64,000 nucleotides of DNA, taken from assembly GCF_052072235.1 (NCBI RefSeq), contig NZ_CM125436.1, positions 5,326,001 through 5,390,000 of the forward strand. Reading direction: 5' to 3'. Below the pieces are notes generated by a model. The model ran no database searches. It had not been told where the DNA came from and saw only the letters and a list, made by a program, of their open reading frames with translations. The translations under genes and the position numbers were made by a program. Source of the stretch: Brevibacillus_D fluminis_A. Its GTDB lineage: Bacteria; Bacillota; Bacilli; Brevibacillales; Brevibacillaceae. Below are positions 26,208-35,506 of the stretch, in pieces; the stretch's first letter is position 1; each line of letters starts with the position of its first letter.

Positions 26208-27356
26208 TCACGCATTTTTCTGCTTCATTTTTGCGAGAATGTGAATGACGATGGATGTAATCACATAGAAACTGCCGCCGAAAAAGATCGTGAGGAAAAA
26301 TGTAGCGATGATGCCGTAAGAACCGATCCACGTACTTCGCGAAAAGATCGGAACCGCGAAAATAAGCAGAAGGATGAACTGAATGACCGCAGCCGTAACG
26401 GCTGCACTCGTGGCGATTGGACCTATCAACCAATGTAACCACCATTTTTTCGTGCGATGAAACTGGATTGCCAGAAAAATGGTTATGACCGCACCAATCA
26501 GGGTGATGAGCAGAAGCACGATGCTATCATAAAATTCTCTCGAAGCAATATTCCAAAGCAGCCCTTCCCGCGTCATGATCGAAAACGCCAGATTCACCTT
26601 GGGCAGTGAGGGAAAATCACCTTCCCAACGATTTTTCTGATCGGCTCCAGCCATTTGTTCAAAAGGAAGATTTGCGGCGAAAAATACATCTTGAGGGGTG
26701 ATGATGGTGACATGCAGATGCTGGAACATCTTCCAGGCAGATGCGGGCAGCAAATAGTATTGATACAGCTTCACCGGATTCATGTAGAGGACATTATCCG
26801 TTCCAGCCATTTGCTGATAGTGAATGCGCACGTCTTTTTCCTGCAATGCTTCAAACGTCAGCGGAAACACGACCAATTGGACATCGTACGAACCATCATG
26901 ACCCCAGTCATCGTTGATGTCGCCTGTTACAGGGTCAACCATGATCGTTTTTTCCGCCGCAAATGTTTGTAAAAACCGCTCATACCGCTTCCTGTCCTCG
27001 ATCCGCACGAGACTTTGCGGCTCCAGGTTCTTCCCGTCGACCGTCACCTGAAACGGATTCGCTGAAGAATGGCCGGAGTACGGAAAGGCGACCTGGGTCG
27101 TGATGTTTTTCGACAAAGGGTTGAAAAACGTGTAGTGCACATCCACGTTTGCTTTATAAAAATCATCATCTTCAATGGAAAACGTGAGCTGTTCATCTTT
27201 CACGACAATTTCGGTATTCATGATCGGGAATAACGGAGTGTTCAGACTGGGGCTGTAAACCGGAGCACTATTGGCATCCGCATGATCAGGAAAGAGGACA
27301 ACGAGCGAGAAAAGGAACCCCACCCAGGGTAAGTAACGTTTGAATTTTCCAAACAT
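26208..27356 (-). CDS. Membrane beta-sandwich-like protein A (paralog of protein B)
   Basis: A 382-aa protein with a signal-type N terminus (YLPWVGFLFSLVVLFPDHADA), an extracellular body, and about four C-terminal helices (IVLLLITLIGAVITIFLAI and following) where paralog B has one. The body shares the layout of the 18293 protein, including VDPVTGDI and YYLLPASAW. The ATG abuts the stop of the zinc-ribbon gene (TAG-ATG spacing 0), so it is coupled. Two related surface proteins at the two ends of the island suggest a shared membrane scaffold. Function not recognised. Confidence 0.75.
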   Translation of the reverse strand: MFGKFKRYLPWVGFLFSLVVLFPDHADANSAPVYSPSLNTPLFPIMNTEIVVKDEQLTFSIEDDDFYKANVDVHYTFFNPLSKNITTQVAFPYSGHSSANPFQVTVDGKNLEPQSLVRIEDRKRYERFLQTFAAEKTIMVDPVTGDINDDWGHDGSYDVQLVVFPLTFEALQEKDVRIHYQQMAGTDNVLYMNPVKLYQYYLLPASAWKMFQHLHVTIITPQDVFFAANLPFEQMAGADQKNRWEGDFPSLPKVNLAFSIMTREGLLWNIASREFYDSIVLLLITLIGAVITIFLAIQFHRTKKWWLHWLIGPIATSAAVTAAVIQFILLLIFAVPIFSRSTWIGSYGIIATFFLTIFFGGSFYVITSIVIHILAKMKQKNA

Positions 27357-28052
27357 TTAGGCCGGCATTCCTGCAAGGGTAGTCAGGGTGCTCCAGAGCA
27401 GCCAAAGAACGATGACCAGAATCAAGGCCCCCTTACTCGTACCGCCTGCTTGCATCAGCTTCATTTTTCTCATGTCGGGGTTATCCGTACTGAGCATGGT
27501 CTGTTGGATTTTTTGTTTCGCATGCTTGTAATAATAGGCGTTTCCGAATAGACCGCCAATAATGGCTCCTGCCAAACCGGTGATTCCGAACGTGATGGAA
27601 GAGACGATGCTTTGCACAATAAAAAAGATAAATGCCTGCAGATACATTTTCCGGTAGGCAAACCACATCGGAGCAAAGAAAAAGGCAACCCAATTCCATC
27701 CGCTGCGTTTCTCCGGCTGCAAAGACGTCATCCACTTCTGAAGATAATAGGCTTGGTTATTTCCTACAAATACGATGAGATCATCCTGGGAAATCTCTGT
27801 TCCCTGCCGGGTCTCTCCATGACTGTGAACCACTGCTGTTACCTGATTTGCCAATTGGGTCCCGCATTTTTCACAATATTTGTCCTGCGGCTGCACGCTT
27901 GCTCCACACGTCTGACAGAACTTGCTGTTTGACTTCACCGTTCTCCCCGATGTCTGGCCGCTTGCACTCACCACCTGCAACGGCGAACGGCAAGCTTGGC
28001 AAAAATTCGCATGATCCGCATTGGATGTTCCACACTTTGAACATGCCTTCAT
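27357..28052 (-). CDS. Zinc-ribbon membrane protein (DUF2628-like)
   Basis: A 231-aa protein with two N-terminal zinc ribbons: CSKCGTSNADHANFCQAC and CQTCGASVQPQDKYCEKCG. A cytosolic linker leads to FVGNNQAYYLQKW and GWNWVAFFFAPMWFAYRKMY, typical of DUF2628-like membrane proteins, then several helices. I chose ATG 28052 (MKACSKCG), six bases after GGAGGAGG. It lies 53 bp after the kinase, which carries the same kind of ribbons, suggesting the two work together, for example as sensor and transducer. That is inference. Confidence 0.82.
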   Translation of the reverse strand: MKACSKCGTSNADHANFCQACRSPLQVVSASGQTSGRTVKSNSKFCQTCGASVQPQDKYCEKCGTQLANQVTAVVHSHGETRQGTEISQDDLIVFVGNNQAYYLQKWMTSLQPEKRSGWNWVAFFFAPMWFAYRKMYLQAFIFFIVQSIVSSITFGITGLAGAIIGGLFGNAYYYKHAKQKIQQTMLSTDNPDMRKMKLMQAGGTSKGALILVIVLWLLWSTLTTLAGMPA

Positions 28053-28105
28053 CCTTGACCTCCTCCATAAAAGATAGTTCTTCGGTCCTGATACTTTATT
28101 AATAC

Positions 28106-29170
28106 TCAAAATCGTTGTCCACATTCTTTGCAAAATTGGCTAAACGCCAGATTTTTTGTCCGACATCGGTGACAGGCTTTAACCACACGAGTTTCCGGCA
28201 TTTTTGTGGTTGAAAGGTACTGCTCAATCATCGTATGCAAAGGGCTGTCTTTTCGGCTGTGCAGAAGAAAATTAGGTTCCAGCCGGTTCGCCAGCATGGT
28301 TAGCTGCTGGACGATGATGTCCGCCCGAGCTGGCCTTGCGGATGGATTCGGCTGTGTCATCCAGTGAATCAGATCATCCACTTGCGCAGGAATTGCCGGA
28401 TTCTTCGCACGCAATCTGCCCACTTCCCCATTCCACTCCTGCGTCGGGTCTTTTCCGGTAAGCAGATGGTGGATGGTCATGCCGAGCGAATAAATGTCCG
28501 AGCGCTCATCGCAAAACCCCTTCAACTGTTCCGGTGGCGCATAGCCGATCGTACCGATGATGCCGGAATGCCCCCGTTGATTTTGGGATTTGGATATGCC
28601 GAAATCAACAAGCTTCAATTGTCCCTCGGTATCGATGATGATGTTCGCCGGCTTAATATCACGGTGAATGACAACCGGGACTCTGGTATGAATATAGTCC
28701 AAAATCAAGGCCAATCTGTACATATATTCCATGGCATGATCGACCTGAAAGGCTTCCCCGTACTTCTCCATATATAACTGCAGCGCTTTTTTCAAGTCCA
28801 AACCGTTCACATACTCCATTACTAGATAGTGGCGCTGCTGATCGTGAAAGCGGTCAATGACATATGGAATGCCAGGGTGTCTGAGCAATCCCAGTGTATC
28901 CGCCTCCAGGTGGAATCGTTGAATGGCTTCCTGAATGTCACTTTCCCGAGAGGATGGGCACAGCATTTCTTTCATCACACACAATTTTGCCGAGAATCGC
29001 AGGTCTTGGACGAGGTAAACAGCCCCCATCCCGCCACGGCCAATCTCATTCAAGAGGAGGTATCGATCTTGCAAAAGAGGAAGCTTGCCTTGGTTTCGTA
29101 AAGGACTGCCGCAGTTTTTACAAAATTTCGCTTCATGGTTACAGGGCTTTCCGCAAGTATGACAATACAC
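28106..29170 (-). CDS. Ser/Thr protein kinase flanked by zinc ribbons
   Basis: A 354-aa eukaryotic-type kinase. An N-terminal ribbon CHTCGKPCNHEAKFCKNCG is followed by the glycine loop IGRGGMGAVYLV, catalytic HRDIKPANII (about residue 169), DFG, and APPEQ. A second ribbon, CHRCRTKNLAFSQFCKECG, closes the protein. There is no membrane segment or PASTA domain, so it differs from PrkC-type cell-wall kinases. All catalytic residues are present. It is first in the run that leads to the zinc-ribbon protein, protein A, the peptidase and the dynamins. Confidence 0.9.
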   Translation of the reverse strand: MYCHTCGKPCNHEAKFCKNCGSPLRNQGKLPLLQDRYLLLNEIGRGGMGAVYLVQDLRFSAKLCVMKEMLCPSSRESDIQEAIQRFHLEADTLGLLRHPGIPYVIDRFHDQQRHYLVMEYVNGLDLKKALQLYMEKYGEAFQVDHAMEYMYRLALILDYIHTRVPVVIHRDIKPANIIIDTEGQLKLVDFGISKSQNQRGHSGIIGTIGYAPPEQLKGFCDERSDIYSLGMTIHHLLTGKDPTQEWNGEVGRLRAKNPAIPAQVDDLIHWMTQPNPSARPARADIIVQQLTMLANRLEPNFLLHSRKDSPLHTMIEQYLSTTKMPETRVVKACHRCRTKNLAFSQFCKECGQRF

Positions 29171-29546
29171 GAACCTCTCCCCATTCGATTTTGATCATGA
29201 ATCCCGTTAGAATAACGTATTTCTCTGCAAACGGCCTTATGAAAAAAGAGGGTGCAGCTGTCGGGTTGCAAAGCAAAAAAACAGTTATCACAGAGGATAG
29301 CCTGTGATAACTGTTCGTATTTCAAGGGAGTAGATAGTGCGGTGGAATATGATGCTGCTCGATCTTTTATCGCGAACGGTTGGTCAAAAAATTTGCTGCC
29401 GATCTTCAACGTTTTCTAGGCAATCATCGAAGCGCGATAGGCCGTGGGATCATTGGCCGCTATCTCTTTTTTTGGTTAGAAGGTCCCAATAAAATGTAAA
29501 GAAGCTGCGGGAAACCGTTTGGCTTTTGGTTCACCATCTTCTTTCG
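29171..29546. other. Intergenic region between kinase and SWIM genes
   Basis: About 375 bp. It holds the hairpin at 29279-29316, which is also seen in related form near 42.2 kb, and probably the kinase promoter. I see no credible gene. Confidence 0.4.
29279..29316. terminator. Hairpin element, terminator-like, repeated at 42.2 kb
   Basis: AACAGTTATCACAG pairs with CTGTGATAACTGTT around GGATAG-like loop bases and is preceded by AAAAAA. On the minus strand it would end in TTTTTTT, so it can terminate the SWIM gene. A diverged copy with compensating changes in part of the stem lies at 42187-42220. Confidence 0.6.
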
Positions 29547-31247
29547 TTACCCCCCGTAGTGTAGCTTCATCAATTCATCCTTAAAGGCAGACCTGTTGGG
29601 ATACTTTCCAAGAAGCGTGTTTGCAATTTCTACCGCCTCCACTTTTCCGCCTGCTTTCTCCAGCAATCGAATGATTCGGCATACATTCCAATATTGTTTC
29701 CGATTGCTTGCTTGCTCTGCTTTTGCTGCAATAAAAGCTCCAAACAATTCCTTTACTTGCTCCGGAAATTGCTCCATTAAATAAGGATAGTATTCTTCGA
29801 TCCTGTCCGGCCTTTTCGCGACATACTCCAGAAGCAGCTCCGTATCATGCTCTTCCAAAAGAATTCGCGTGTAGACGTCATCGTTCCATCCACCCTTTTT
29901 CGCAAGACTTTGCATTAATTTCTTGTAAACAGGCGGCCAATCTACCGGAGAATACGTGTCCTTTATCTTTTGATAGCATGGATATTCTCCGTCCAGTACG
30001 AGTTCCTCACCTAGTTCACGAAGCTGTTCGATCTGCCCGGAACGTTGATAAGCTTCAAACCGATATTTTTTCCATTGTTTAACCAGCCCGGGCAACCCTT
30101 TCGCTTCATCCGATTTTTCCCCTGCTTCAGCTAACTGAATGACCTCCGTGAAGTTCCCACTGTTTAATGCATGCTGTATGGCCATTTCCCTAAACTCCGA
30201 AAAGTGGAGCTGATCGTACAAATATTCACTCGCCCGCTTCTCTCCCGCGTTTTCTTGCATGTGCCGGTAACGCATCAAAGCGATTTGCTCTGCGAAATAA
30301 TTTTTGTCCCAACTACTCCCCTTTTGTTCCTTGCTCATCCGGGAAGCATGCTCATCCCATTCCTTTCGCAGATCACTGTTCGTCGCCACATTGGAGGCAT
30401 GTCCCAGTAATGCCAACTGAAAATCCGGCCATCCGTCAAATCGGGATTGTTTCGATTCCTCCAACAGCAAGTGGAACAAAGTCTTATGATCTGCTTGAGG
30501 GATGAACTCACTGGCCGACGTCAATTCATGAATTCGCTCCAAGCTTTCATCAATGATAAAACCGACAATTCCTCCCGAGTCATCCGCCATTTGAACCATA
30601 TCCACCATTTCTTCCAAGATACAGAGGTTGATTCTCACTGCCCCAATCCAATCGGTATTCTCTGCAGCTTCCCGTGCCTTTTCCGCCACCAGTTCCGCAC
30701 CTTTAACGGCACCTGTAACATTCCTCCAGCTGATAAATCCATGTTTGTCAGCGTAGCTCTTCATGTGCGAACGAATCAGTTTCCTGTACTCTCCCAAAAC
30801 ATTTTTTCCTCCGGCTCTGGAAACTTTACACTTGATTCGCTGCTCCACAGACTCATCATCAGATGCGAGGGAAAGAATGATGTCAATCAGGCTTTTTTTG
30901 TTCTCGGCCTCCAGCAGTTTCCTCAAATTTTTGTGCTGACTCATCGGCAACTCACTTTTCTTGGATGTTGCAAGCCCTGCCTTGTCATCACGAAGCCTGA
31001 GTAAAACCGCAGCCTGATGTTTGCAAACCGGCCCATAATCATACGGACAATCGCATTCCGTGGAAAGGACGGTTCCATCGTTGGTCAACTCTACATAAAC
31101 CTCATATCGTTCGCTACCTTGAACCTCTGCCCGAAAAACCAAATCGCCTGTTTCCTCAATCGACAGGACATGTCCGCCGAAGATGTACTCCTGCCCTCGT
31201 TCCAATATGACAGGATCTATGAAGTTGTTAAGATTGCTGAGCTTCAT
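29547..31247 (-). CDS. SWIM zinc-finger protein
   Basis: A 566-aa protein with a SWIM finger near residues 64-80 (CDCPYDYGPVCKHQAAVLL, the CxCx(n)CxH pattern). The rest is helical with TPR-like repeats (for example RFEAYQRSGQIEQLRELGEE). SWIM proteins bind nucleic acids or partners; in bacteria they often sit beside SNF2 helicases or defence genes, but no SNF2 gene is here. The ATG overlaps the stop of a small upstream frame. It is located between the kinase island and the Wadjet operon and might belong to either or neither. Confidence 0.8.
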   Translation of the reverse strand: MKLSNLNNFIDPVILERGQEYIFGGHVLSIEETGDLVFRAEVQGSERYEVYVELTNDGTVLSTECDCPYDYGPVCKHQAAVLLRLRDDKAGLATSKKSELPMSQHKNLRKLLEAENKKSLIDIILSLASDDESVEQRIKCKVSRAGGKNVLGEYRKLIRSHMKSYADKHGFISWRNVTGAVKGAELVAEKAREAAENTDWIGAVRINLCILEEMVDMVQMADDSGGIVGFIIDESLERIHELTSASEFIPQADHKTLFHLLLEESKQSRFDGWPDFQLALLGHASNVATNSDLRKEWDEHASRMSKEQKGSSWDKNYFAEQIALMRYRHMQENAGEKRASEYLYDQLHFSEFREMAIQHALNSGNFTEVIQLAEAGEKSDEAKGLPGLVKQWKKYRFEAYQRSGQIEQLRELGEELVLDGEYPCYQKIKDTYSPVDWPPVYKKLMQSLAKKGGWNDDVYTRILLEEHDTELLLEYVAKRPDRIEEYYPYLMEQFPEQVKELFGAFIAAKAEQASNRKQYWNVCRIIRLLEKAGGKVEAVEIANTLLGKYPNRSAFKDELMKLHYGG

Positions 31248-31423
31248 GATTGTTCACTTCTCCCAGACATGTTTTTTTGCGTTTTACATAATGCGTAGAG
31301 TAACGCCGTTTCCTCTACAAGTTTGGGTGAGATCTTCTCCATCTTCAAGAGCAACTCCAACGGACTCACGTATCCATTTTCCAAAATCAACTGATGCACC
31401 GAATGTCTAACCTTGTTCTGCAA
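31244..31423 (-). CDS. Small uncharacterised protein upstream of the SWIM gene
   Basis: A 59-codon frame, missed at the usual length cutoff, reads from a TTG at 31423: QNKVRHSVHQLILENGYVSP, then LELLLKMEKISPKLVEETAL, and stops in an ATGA overlap with the SWIM start. The sequence is protein-like (amphipathic helices, no low-complexity) and the overlap suggests translational coupling. The GGAG upstream is about 13 bases from the TTG, a little far. I do not recognise a family. Confidence 0.5.
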   Translation of the reverse strand: MQNKVRHSVHQLILENGYVSPLELLLKMEKISPKLVEETALLYALCKTQKNMSGRSEQS

Positions 31424-31454
31424 TTCTTGTCAAGCGCTCCTTTCTTTATACCCA

Positions 31455-31692
31455 CTCAAGGGCAGTTGCTGTTATATGCCTCGACAAGTTGCTCATATGA
31501 CAAGCCGAACCGTTCCAACCAATCTTTAATTTCCTCTTCGGCATAATCTCCTCATCGTCCCAATCGATTCCGGGCTCTCCCGTATAGGCTTCATCCATTT
31601 CCAGAATTACTTGTCCGGTCTGTACATCTAAGTAGTACCGATGCTCATCGCTGTTATCTAAATAGGTCTACAAGTTCATCCATTAATGGCAT
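31455..31692 (-). pseudogene. Broken UPF0158-like gene
   Basis: Pieces of one acidic protein can be read in different frames: MDELVDLFR, then NSDEHRYYLDVQTGQVILEM followed by DEAYTGEPGIDWDDEEI, then IKDWLERFGLSYEQLVEAYN and a stop. The order and character resemble UPF0158 proteins. At least two frameshifts separate the pieces, one right after MDELVDLFR. It is a relic. Confidence 0.6.
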
Positions 31693-31841
31693 GTCAACCG
31701 TTCCCCGCTGATGATCATGATCACTTATTTTAGCAAACGTAATAGAAAAACACCGCTCTTATGCGGTGTAAAAAGAATAATGATGTGTATAGTGGAGGCG
31801 CGTCGTGGCAGTTCAATTCATAATCCACAGTGTCATGGTAA

Positions 31842-31871
31842 GAAGACCTCCTTATTTCAAAGGAGGTCTTC
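31842..31871. terminator. Perfect hairpin in the 31.7-32.1 kb gap
   Basis: GAAGACCTCCTT pairs with AAGGAGGTCTTC around a short AT loop. No gene ends close by on the plus strand, so it may belong to a lost neighbour or to a small RNA. Confidence 0.5.
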
Positions 31872-31959
31872 CAGGCTTTCCCCTAGATCAATCCTGTACA
31901 TAGCAAATGCTATGGGATCAATGTAATCATATTGTATGCAGTAAACCATGAAATATGAC

Positions 31960-31988
31960 AAAAGAGCAACTATGATAGTTGCTCTTTT
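31960..31988. terminator. Terminator after the Wadjet/MazF operon
   Basis: AAAAGAGCAACT pairs exactly with AGTTGCTCTTTT around a 5-base loop, with T tracts on both strands. It lies 79 bp past the stop of the MazF-like gene, the last gene of the minus-strand Wadjet operon. Confidence 0.7.
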
Positions 31989-32066
31989 GGGATCAATTAA
32001 GGTGTACGTGATCGTTCACGGGATCAATGCTTTCACTTTGAATTATTGCACGAAAAAAAGTCTCTG

Positions 32067-32570
32067 TCAAGTAACGTTGTGTCTTGTGGTAAATAACATC
32101 CTGATCGCATCATCAATCTTCACTATATCCTGATTACTTACGGAAGCTACCCTTCCTTTTGCTCGTAGCGGATAGGTGATTCTCCTCAAACTTATCGTTC
32201 GAATTTGTTCAATAAGCACTGTGTTATTAAAATGTTCCAGATCAATATGGAAAAAGTACTCATCATTTAAACGTTGAGTAGTAAGTGGCACAACAACTGC
32301 GATCGGGGCTTCTTTTGTGCTCCATAGAAGGACAACCGGACGATGCTTATTTTCTTCGCTTCCGATGTTTTCTCCTAATTCCGCCCAATAAATTCCCTTT
32401 CGAAAAATCGGAAATTGAAAGGCAGGCTCCGAACCGAATGCTAAGTCAGCTTTTTGCTTCATCCACTTAACAAATTTCACTATTTTTTCACGATCTGTTT
32501 GAATCGTTAGGAAATCTTTTAACTCACTCCATACTTTCTCAATATCCTCTTCTTGTGATCCCTGCAACAA
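32067..32570 (-). CDS. MazF/PemK-like protein at the end of the Wadjet operon
   Basis: A 167-aa protein. Residues 58-165 have the MazF/PemK fold signature: GIYWAELGENIGSEENKHRP then VVLLW, with VVPLTTQ and a C-terminal VSNQDIVKIDDAIRMLF. MazF-type proteins cleave RNA; this one has about 55 extra helical residues at the N terminus (EKVWSELKDFLTIQTDREKI), where an antitoxin-like or targeting function could lie. No separate antitoxin gene is seen. It begins with a TTG two codons past the jetD stop, so it is part of the jet transcript. The toxin role is inferred. Confidence 0.78.
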   Translation of the reverse strand: MLQGSQEEDIEKVWSELKDFLTIQTDREKIVKFVKWMKQKADLAFGSEPAFQFPIFRKGIYWAELGENIGSEENKHRPVVLLWSTKEAPIAVVVPLTTQRLNDEYFFHIDLEHFNNTVLIEQIRTISLRRITYPLRAKGRVASVSNQDIVKIDDAIRMLFTTRHNVT

Positions 32571-32573
32571 TCC

Positions 32574-33995
32574 CTACACCTGCCCCCCATTAGCATCTAC
32601 CCAATCTTGCATCAGTTCTTCGACAAAAACTTCTTGGTGAATTTTCACACCAAGCAAGAGCATATTGGAACAAAGTCGGTCATCCCAATCTACCCTCATA
32701 TTTTGCAGTTGCTCTTTCTCCTTCACCGACAAAGGCAATCCGTATTCTGTATGCCTCTCGTAATCTGCAAAACGCATCCGCCATGGCACAAAATACTTTG
32801 CATATCGCCGAGCAAGCCCTTGTGCAATCGCAACTCCTTTTACATCAAAATCTCCGGAATAGTAAAGCCATAAGTTACTTTGGTCTCTTGCCTCCAAGCA
32901 GCGGTCTATAAACCGAATGGTTGCCGCACTTGGCTGCCCATTTAAACATAGTAAAATCGGAAGAGTGTCGTAGATGGTACGGTTATTTCGCTTCTCACGT
33001 TGCAACGTTCCATCCAGCAATGTTGCAAACACCGAGGGGTTCTCCACCACATACAACCCGGAAAATTTCGGCATAACAGGCAATCTCTCTACTTGTCGCA
33101 GTGTCATTACGAGTTCTTCTTTCCTTCCGGTCAAGTGGGGCGCAAAAAGCATGACCTGGGAAGAGATATCATCGTCAGCAATGTTTGCGAAGCGATACGT
33201 TTTCCGGATTTCCAAGCTTCTAACCGGATCAGCCGCATCATTCTCGCCGAACCCGCTATTCAATTCCAACGTATCAAGTGAGTCACTTGACTTGTCATCC
33301 GGTTTCCGTGAAAAAATCTCCTGAAGACCGTACCACAGCAACCGACCGGCAGGATTCTTGATATCGAACGCGTGTGCATTTTTAGCAACCTTTGCAGCCA
33401 GAACGGGGAGGCGGATCACCATCTCAGGGGCTTCACATTCAACCTGTGCATCCTTTGTTTGCTTCAACTCCCAGACACGACAAAGTGCTACCAAGCAGTA
33501 AACAAGTTGCTGGTGTGCTTCCTCCGCATTTTGCACATGCATTTTTCGCAAAATCCGGCTTCCTGGTGCCGCCCCTTTCCGTAACGATTCCATCCATTCA
33601 ACAATTTGGACCGGTAACTGCCCACCTCCCACTGCCTGCAGCGCCTCATCGATAAAGAGGTTCCAATTTTGCTCTGCTTGTTGTTCCTCTTCCGCACGGG
33701 TCAACACTTCTTGACCGTCCAGACAGGCAAGCAATTCTCGAATCGTGATTTCATAACCACTTTGCTGTAAAAGGGTATCCAATCTCTTCATCGAGAATTT
33801 CAAATCTTCCCCTGGCTTCCAAAGTCCCTCCAGCAATCCTGTAAGCGATTCACTTTCTTCGGCAGATAGCTGCGGGAGCCGAACGAATCCGGACACATTA
33901 CGCCGGCGATATGTGTCTCGAACAGCATCGATAAATCGTATAAGCCCCGGTTCGGAAAAAAATGCCCGAATCTCATTCTTTTGTTTTTCGTCCAT
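32574..33995 (-). CDS. jetD: Wadjet subunit JetD (type II)
   Basis: A 473-aa protein of the TIGR02679 kind. The C-terminal part (DUF2399/Toprim-like) has LWLYYSGDFDVKGVAIAQGL (about residue 385), where the acidic residues of the topoisomerase VI-like nuclease site lie. JetD is the subunit that cuts plasmid DNA after the JetABC motor has extruded it. I chose ATG 33995, eight bases after GAGGAG, rather than a GTG at 34001 inside the jetC stop. The key residues are present, so this subunit looks functional. Confidence 0.9.
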   Translation of the reverse strand: MDEKQKNEIRAFFSEPGLIRFIDAVRDTYRRRNVSGFVRLPQLSAEESESLTGLLEGLWKPGEDLKFSMKRLDTLLQQSGYEITIRELLACLDGQEVLTRAEEEQQAEQNWNLFIDEALQAVGGGQLPVQIVEWMESLRKGAAPGSRILRKMHVQNAEEAHQQLVYCLVALCRVWELKQTKDAQVECEAPEMVIRLPVLAAKVAKNAHAFDIKNPAGRLLWYGLQEIFSRKPDDKSSDSLDTLELNSGFGENDAADPVRSLEIRKTYRFANIADDDISSQVMLFAPHLTGRKEELVMTLRQVERLPVMPKFSGLYVVENPSVFATLLDGTLQREKRNNRTIYDTLPILLCLNGQPSAATIRFIDRCLEARDQSNLWLYYSGDFDVKGVAIAQGLARRYAKYFVPWRMRFADYERHTEYGLPLSVKEKEQLQNMRVDWDDRLCSNMLLLGVKIHQEVFVEELMQDWVDANGGQV

Positions 33996-34000
33996 AGCCA

Positions 34001-35506
34001 CTACTCCTCACTCGTAGCAGCCGATTCATCGTTCTGTAATAGCTCGATCCTTTTCCCATTCCAGCGATAGCGGAACAGCGTGACAAAGTCGGCATCATTG
34101 GGCCGATAGATTTCTACCACAGACAAGCTCGGAACCGTATCATAGCACCCCCAAAGCACCTGTGAGGTCATCATATAGTCGAAATCCATTTCGGTCAGAA
34201 GCTTGAACAAGTCACGGATGTTTTCTTCGTCAACACCGGCAAACGCCTCGTCGAGAGAGATGATTTTGGGCGCTTCCGGGCTGGCGTCCGCGTATCGGGA
34301 ATAAGTTGCGGCAAACAGCGGGATGTACATGGACATTGCTTTTTCGCCACCGCTCATTACGTTAAATTTTGAATCGGTTAACTCTTTGTATCCTGTTTCC
34401 CCGCCTTTTTTGTACCGGAGATTAAACTGGAACCACGTCCTGTAATCCAGGATCTCGTAGATGTGTTTACGAAGCGACTCCCGCTCTTCTTGCGCTCCCT
34501 GCTTTGCCCATTGGATCCGCGAGCGGAAATGCTGGATCATTCGTTCAACCTCGTCTTCCCGCAGCAGCCGCGCATCCCTGCGCAAAAGCTCCACCAATTG
34601 TTCGGCGTTCATCTCCTTCTCTGACTGAGCGGCTTTGGGGACCCATTGCAGCTGCAATTTCAAGCCGCTTGAGGTGTTGCGCTCTGCCATCAGCCGATTC
34701 ATTTCCTTGATCCATTGTTCGGCACGCATAATGCGCTGGCGAACCGTCTTGCCTACACTGCGCAAGATAATTTCTTCATAGAGCTGCCTGTCCTTTTCAT
34801 CCAGTAAATCGGACTGCTCCGTAATCAACGCATTGATCTCCCCCAACAGGGCAGATGGTGTTTGCGGCCGCAATCGATCGCGCATAGATAAAACCGTTAT
34901 CCGCCCTGTCTTGTCATTCACCATGGCTTCCAGTACGTAATCCATCAATAAATGGCGGACTGTATTGAACTGATCAAATAGCGAAGAAGTCACACTTTCA
35001 CGGTTTCTACCTGCCGAGGAAGGCTGCAGTTCATGAAAGATAGTTTTGCAAAGCCGGAAAACATCAATTTTGTCCTGTCCCGCTCCGGATAAATCCGTCC
35101 AATCCGTTACGAGACCTAAAGAAATTTCCCCGTTCCACCGTCGTAAAGCTTCATCTACGGCCTGTTGATGTTCGTCGAATCGGCCCATTCTTGTTTCGAG
35201 CCGCTCCGCTAGCCGCGCCTGTTCGGCTTCATCCTTTCTTATGCATTCGTTTTCATCAGTGATCCGTCGTACCAAATCACGTTTTTCTTTGTCTAACTGG
35301 GAGATGCGCTCATACAGATCGTGAATGCCCAATTCCTGCATGTGGCGACGCAGGCTCTCGACCTTTACTTTCAAAGAGTGATATTTCTCCTCCAACTCAT
35401 CCACCTGTTCAGATTCAATTTCAAGTTCCGCCAAAAGTTCCTCTGTCTCTTCTTGAAACCTCCGAATGGATTCAGAATGCCTTCCTATACTCTTTCCACT
35501 CTCCAT
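34001..35506 (-). pseudogene. jetC: JetC, C-terminal part (after frameshift)
   Basis: A 501-codon frame with coiled coil (EETEELLAELEIESEQVDEL) and the C-terminal ATPase lobe: ABC signature VMSGGEKAMSMYIPLF and Walker B IISLDEAFAGVDE. It joins naturally to the frame ending at 35472, giving about 1385 aa, the size of TIGR02680 SMC-like JetC proteins. The two frames overlap by about 35 bp and differ by one base. The internal ATG at 35506 has no ribosome site, so separate translation is doubtful. Confidence 0.85.

Noticed and set aside
29050..29409. 119-codon minus frame between kinase and SWIM genes
   Set aside because: It overlaps the hairpin and the start of the kinase gene, has no ribosome site and no recognisable motif.
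35472..35506. Programmed frameshift in jetC
   Set aside because: No slippery heptamer, and the UUC-UGA context lacks the Shine-Dalgarno spacing and slip-prone codon of prfB-like sites; a mutation or error is simpler.
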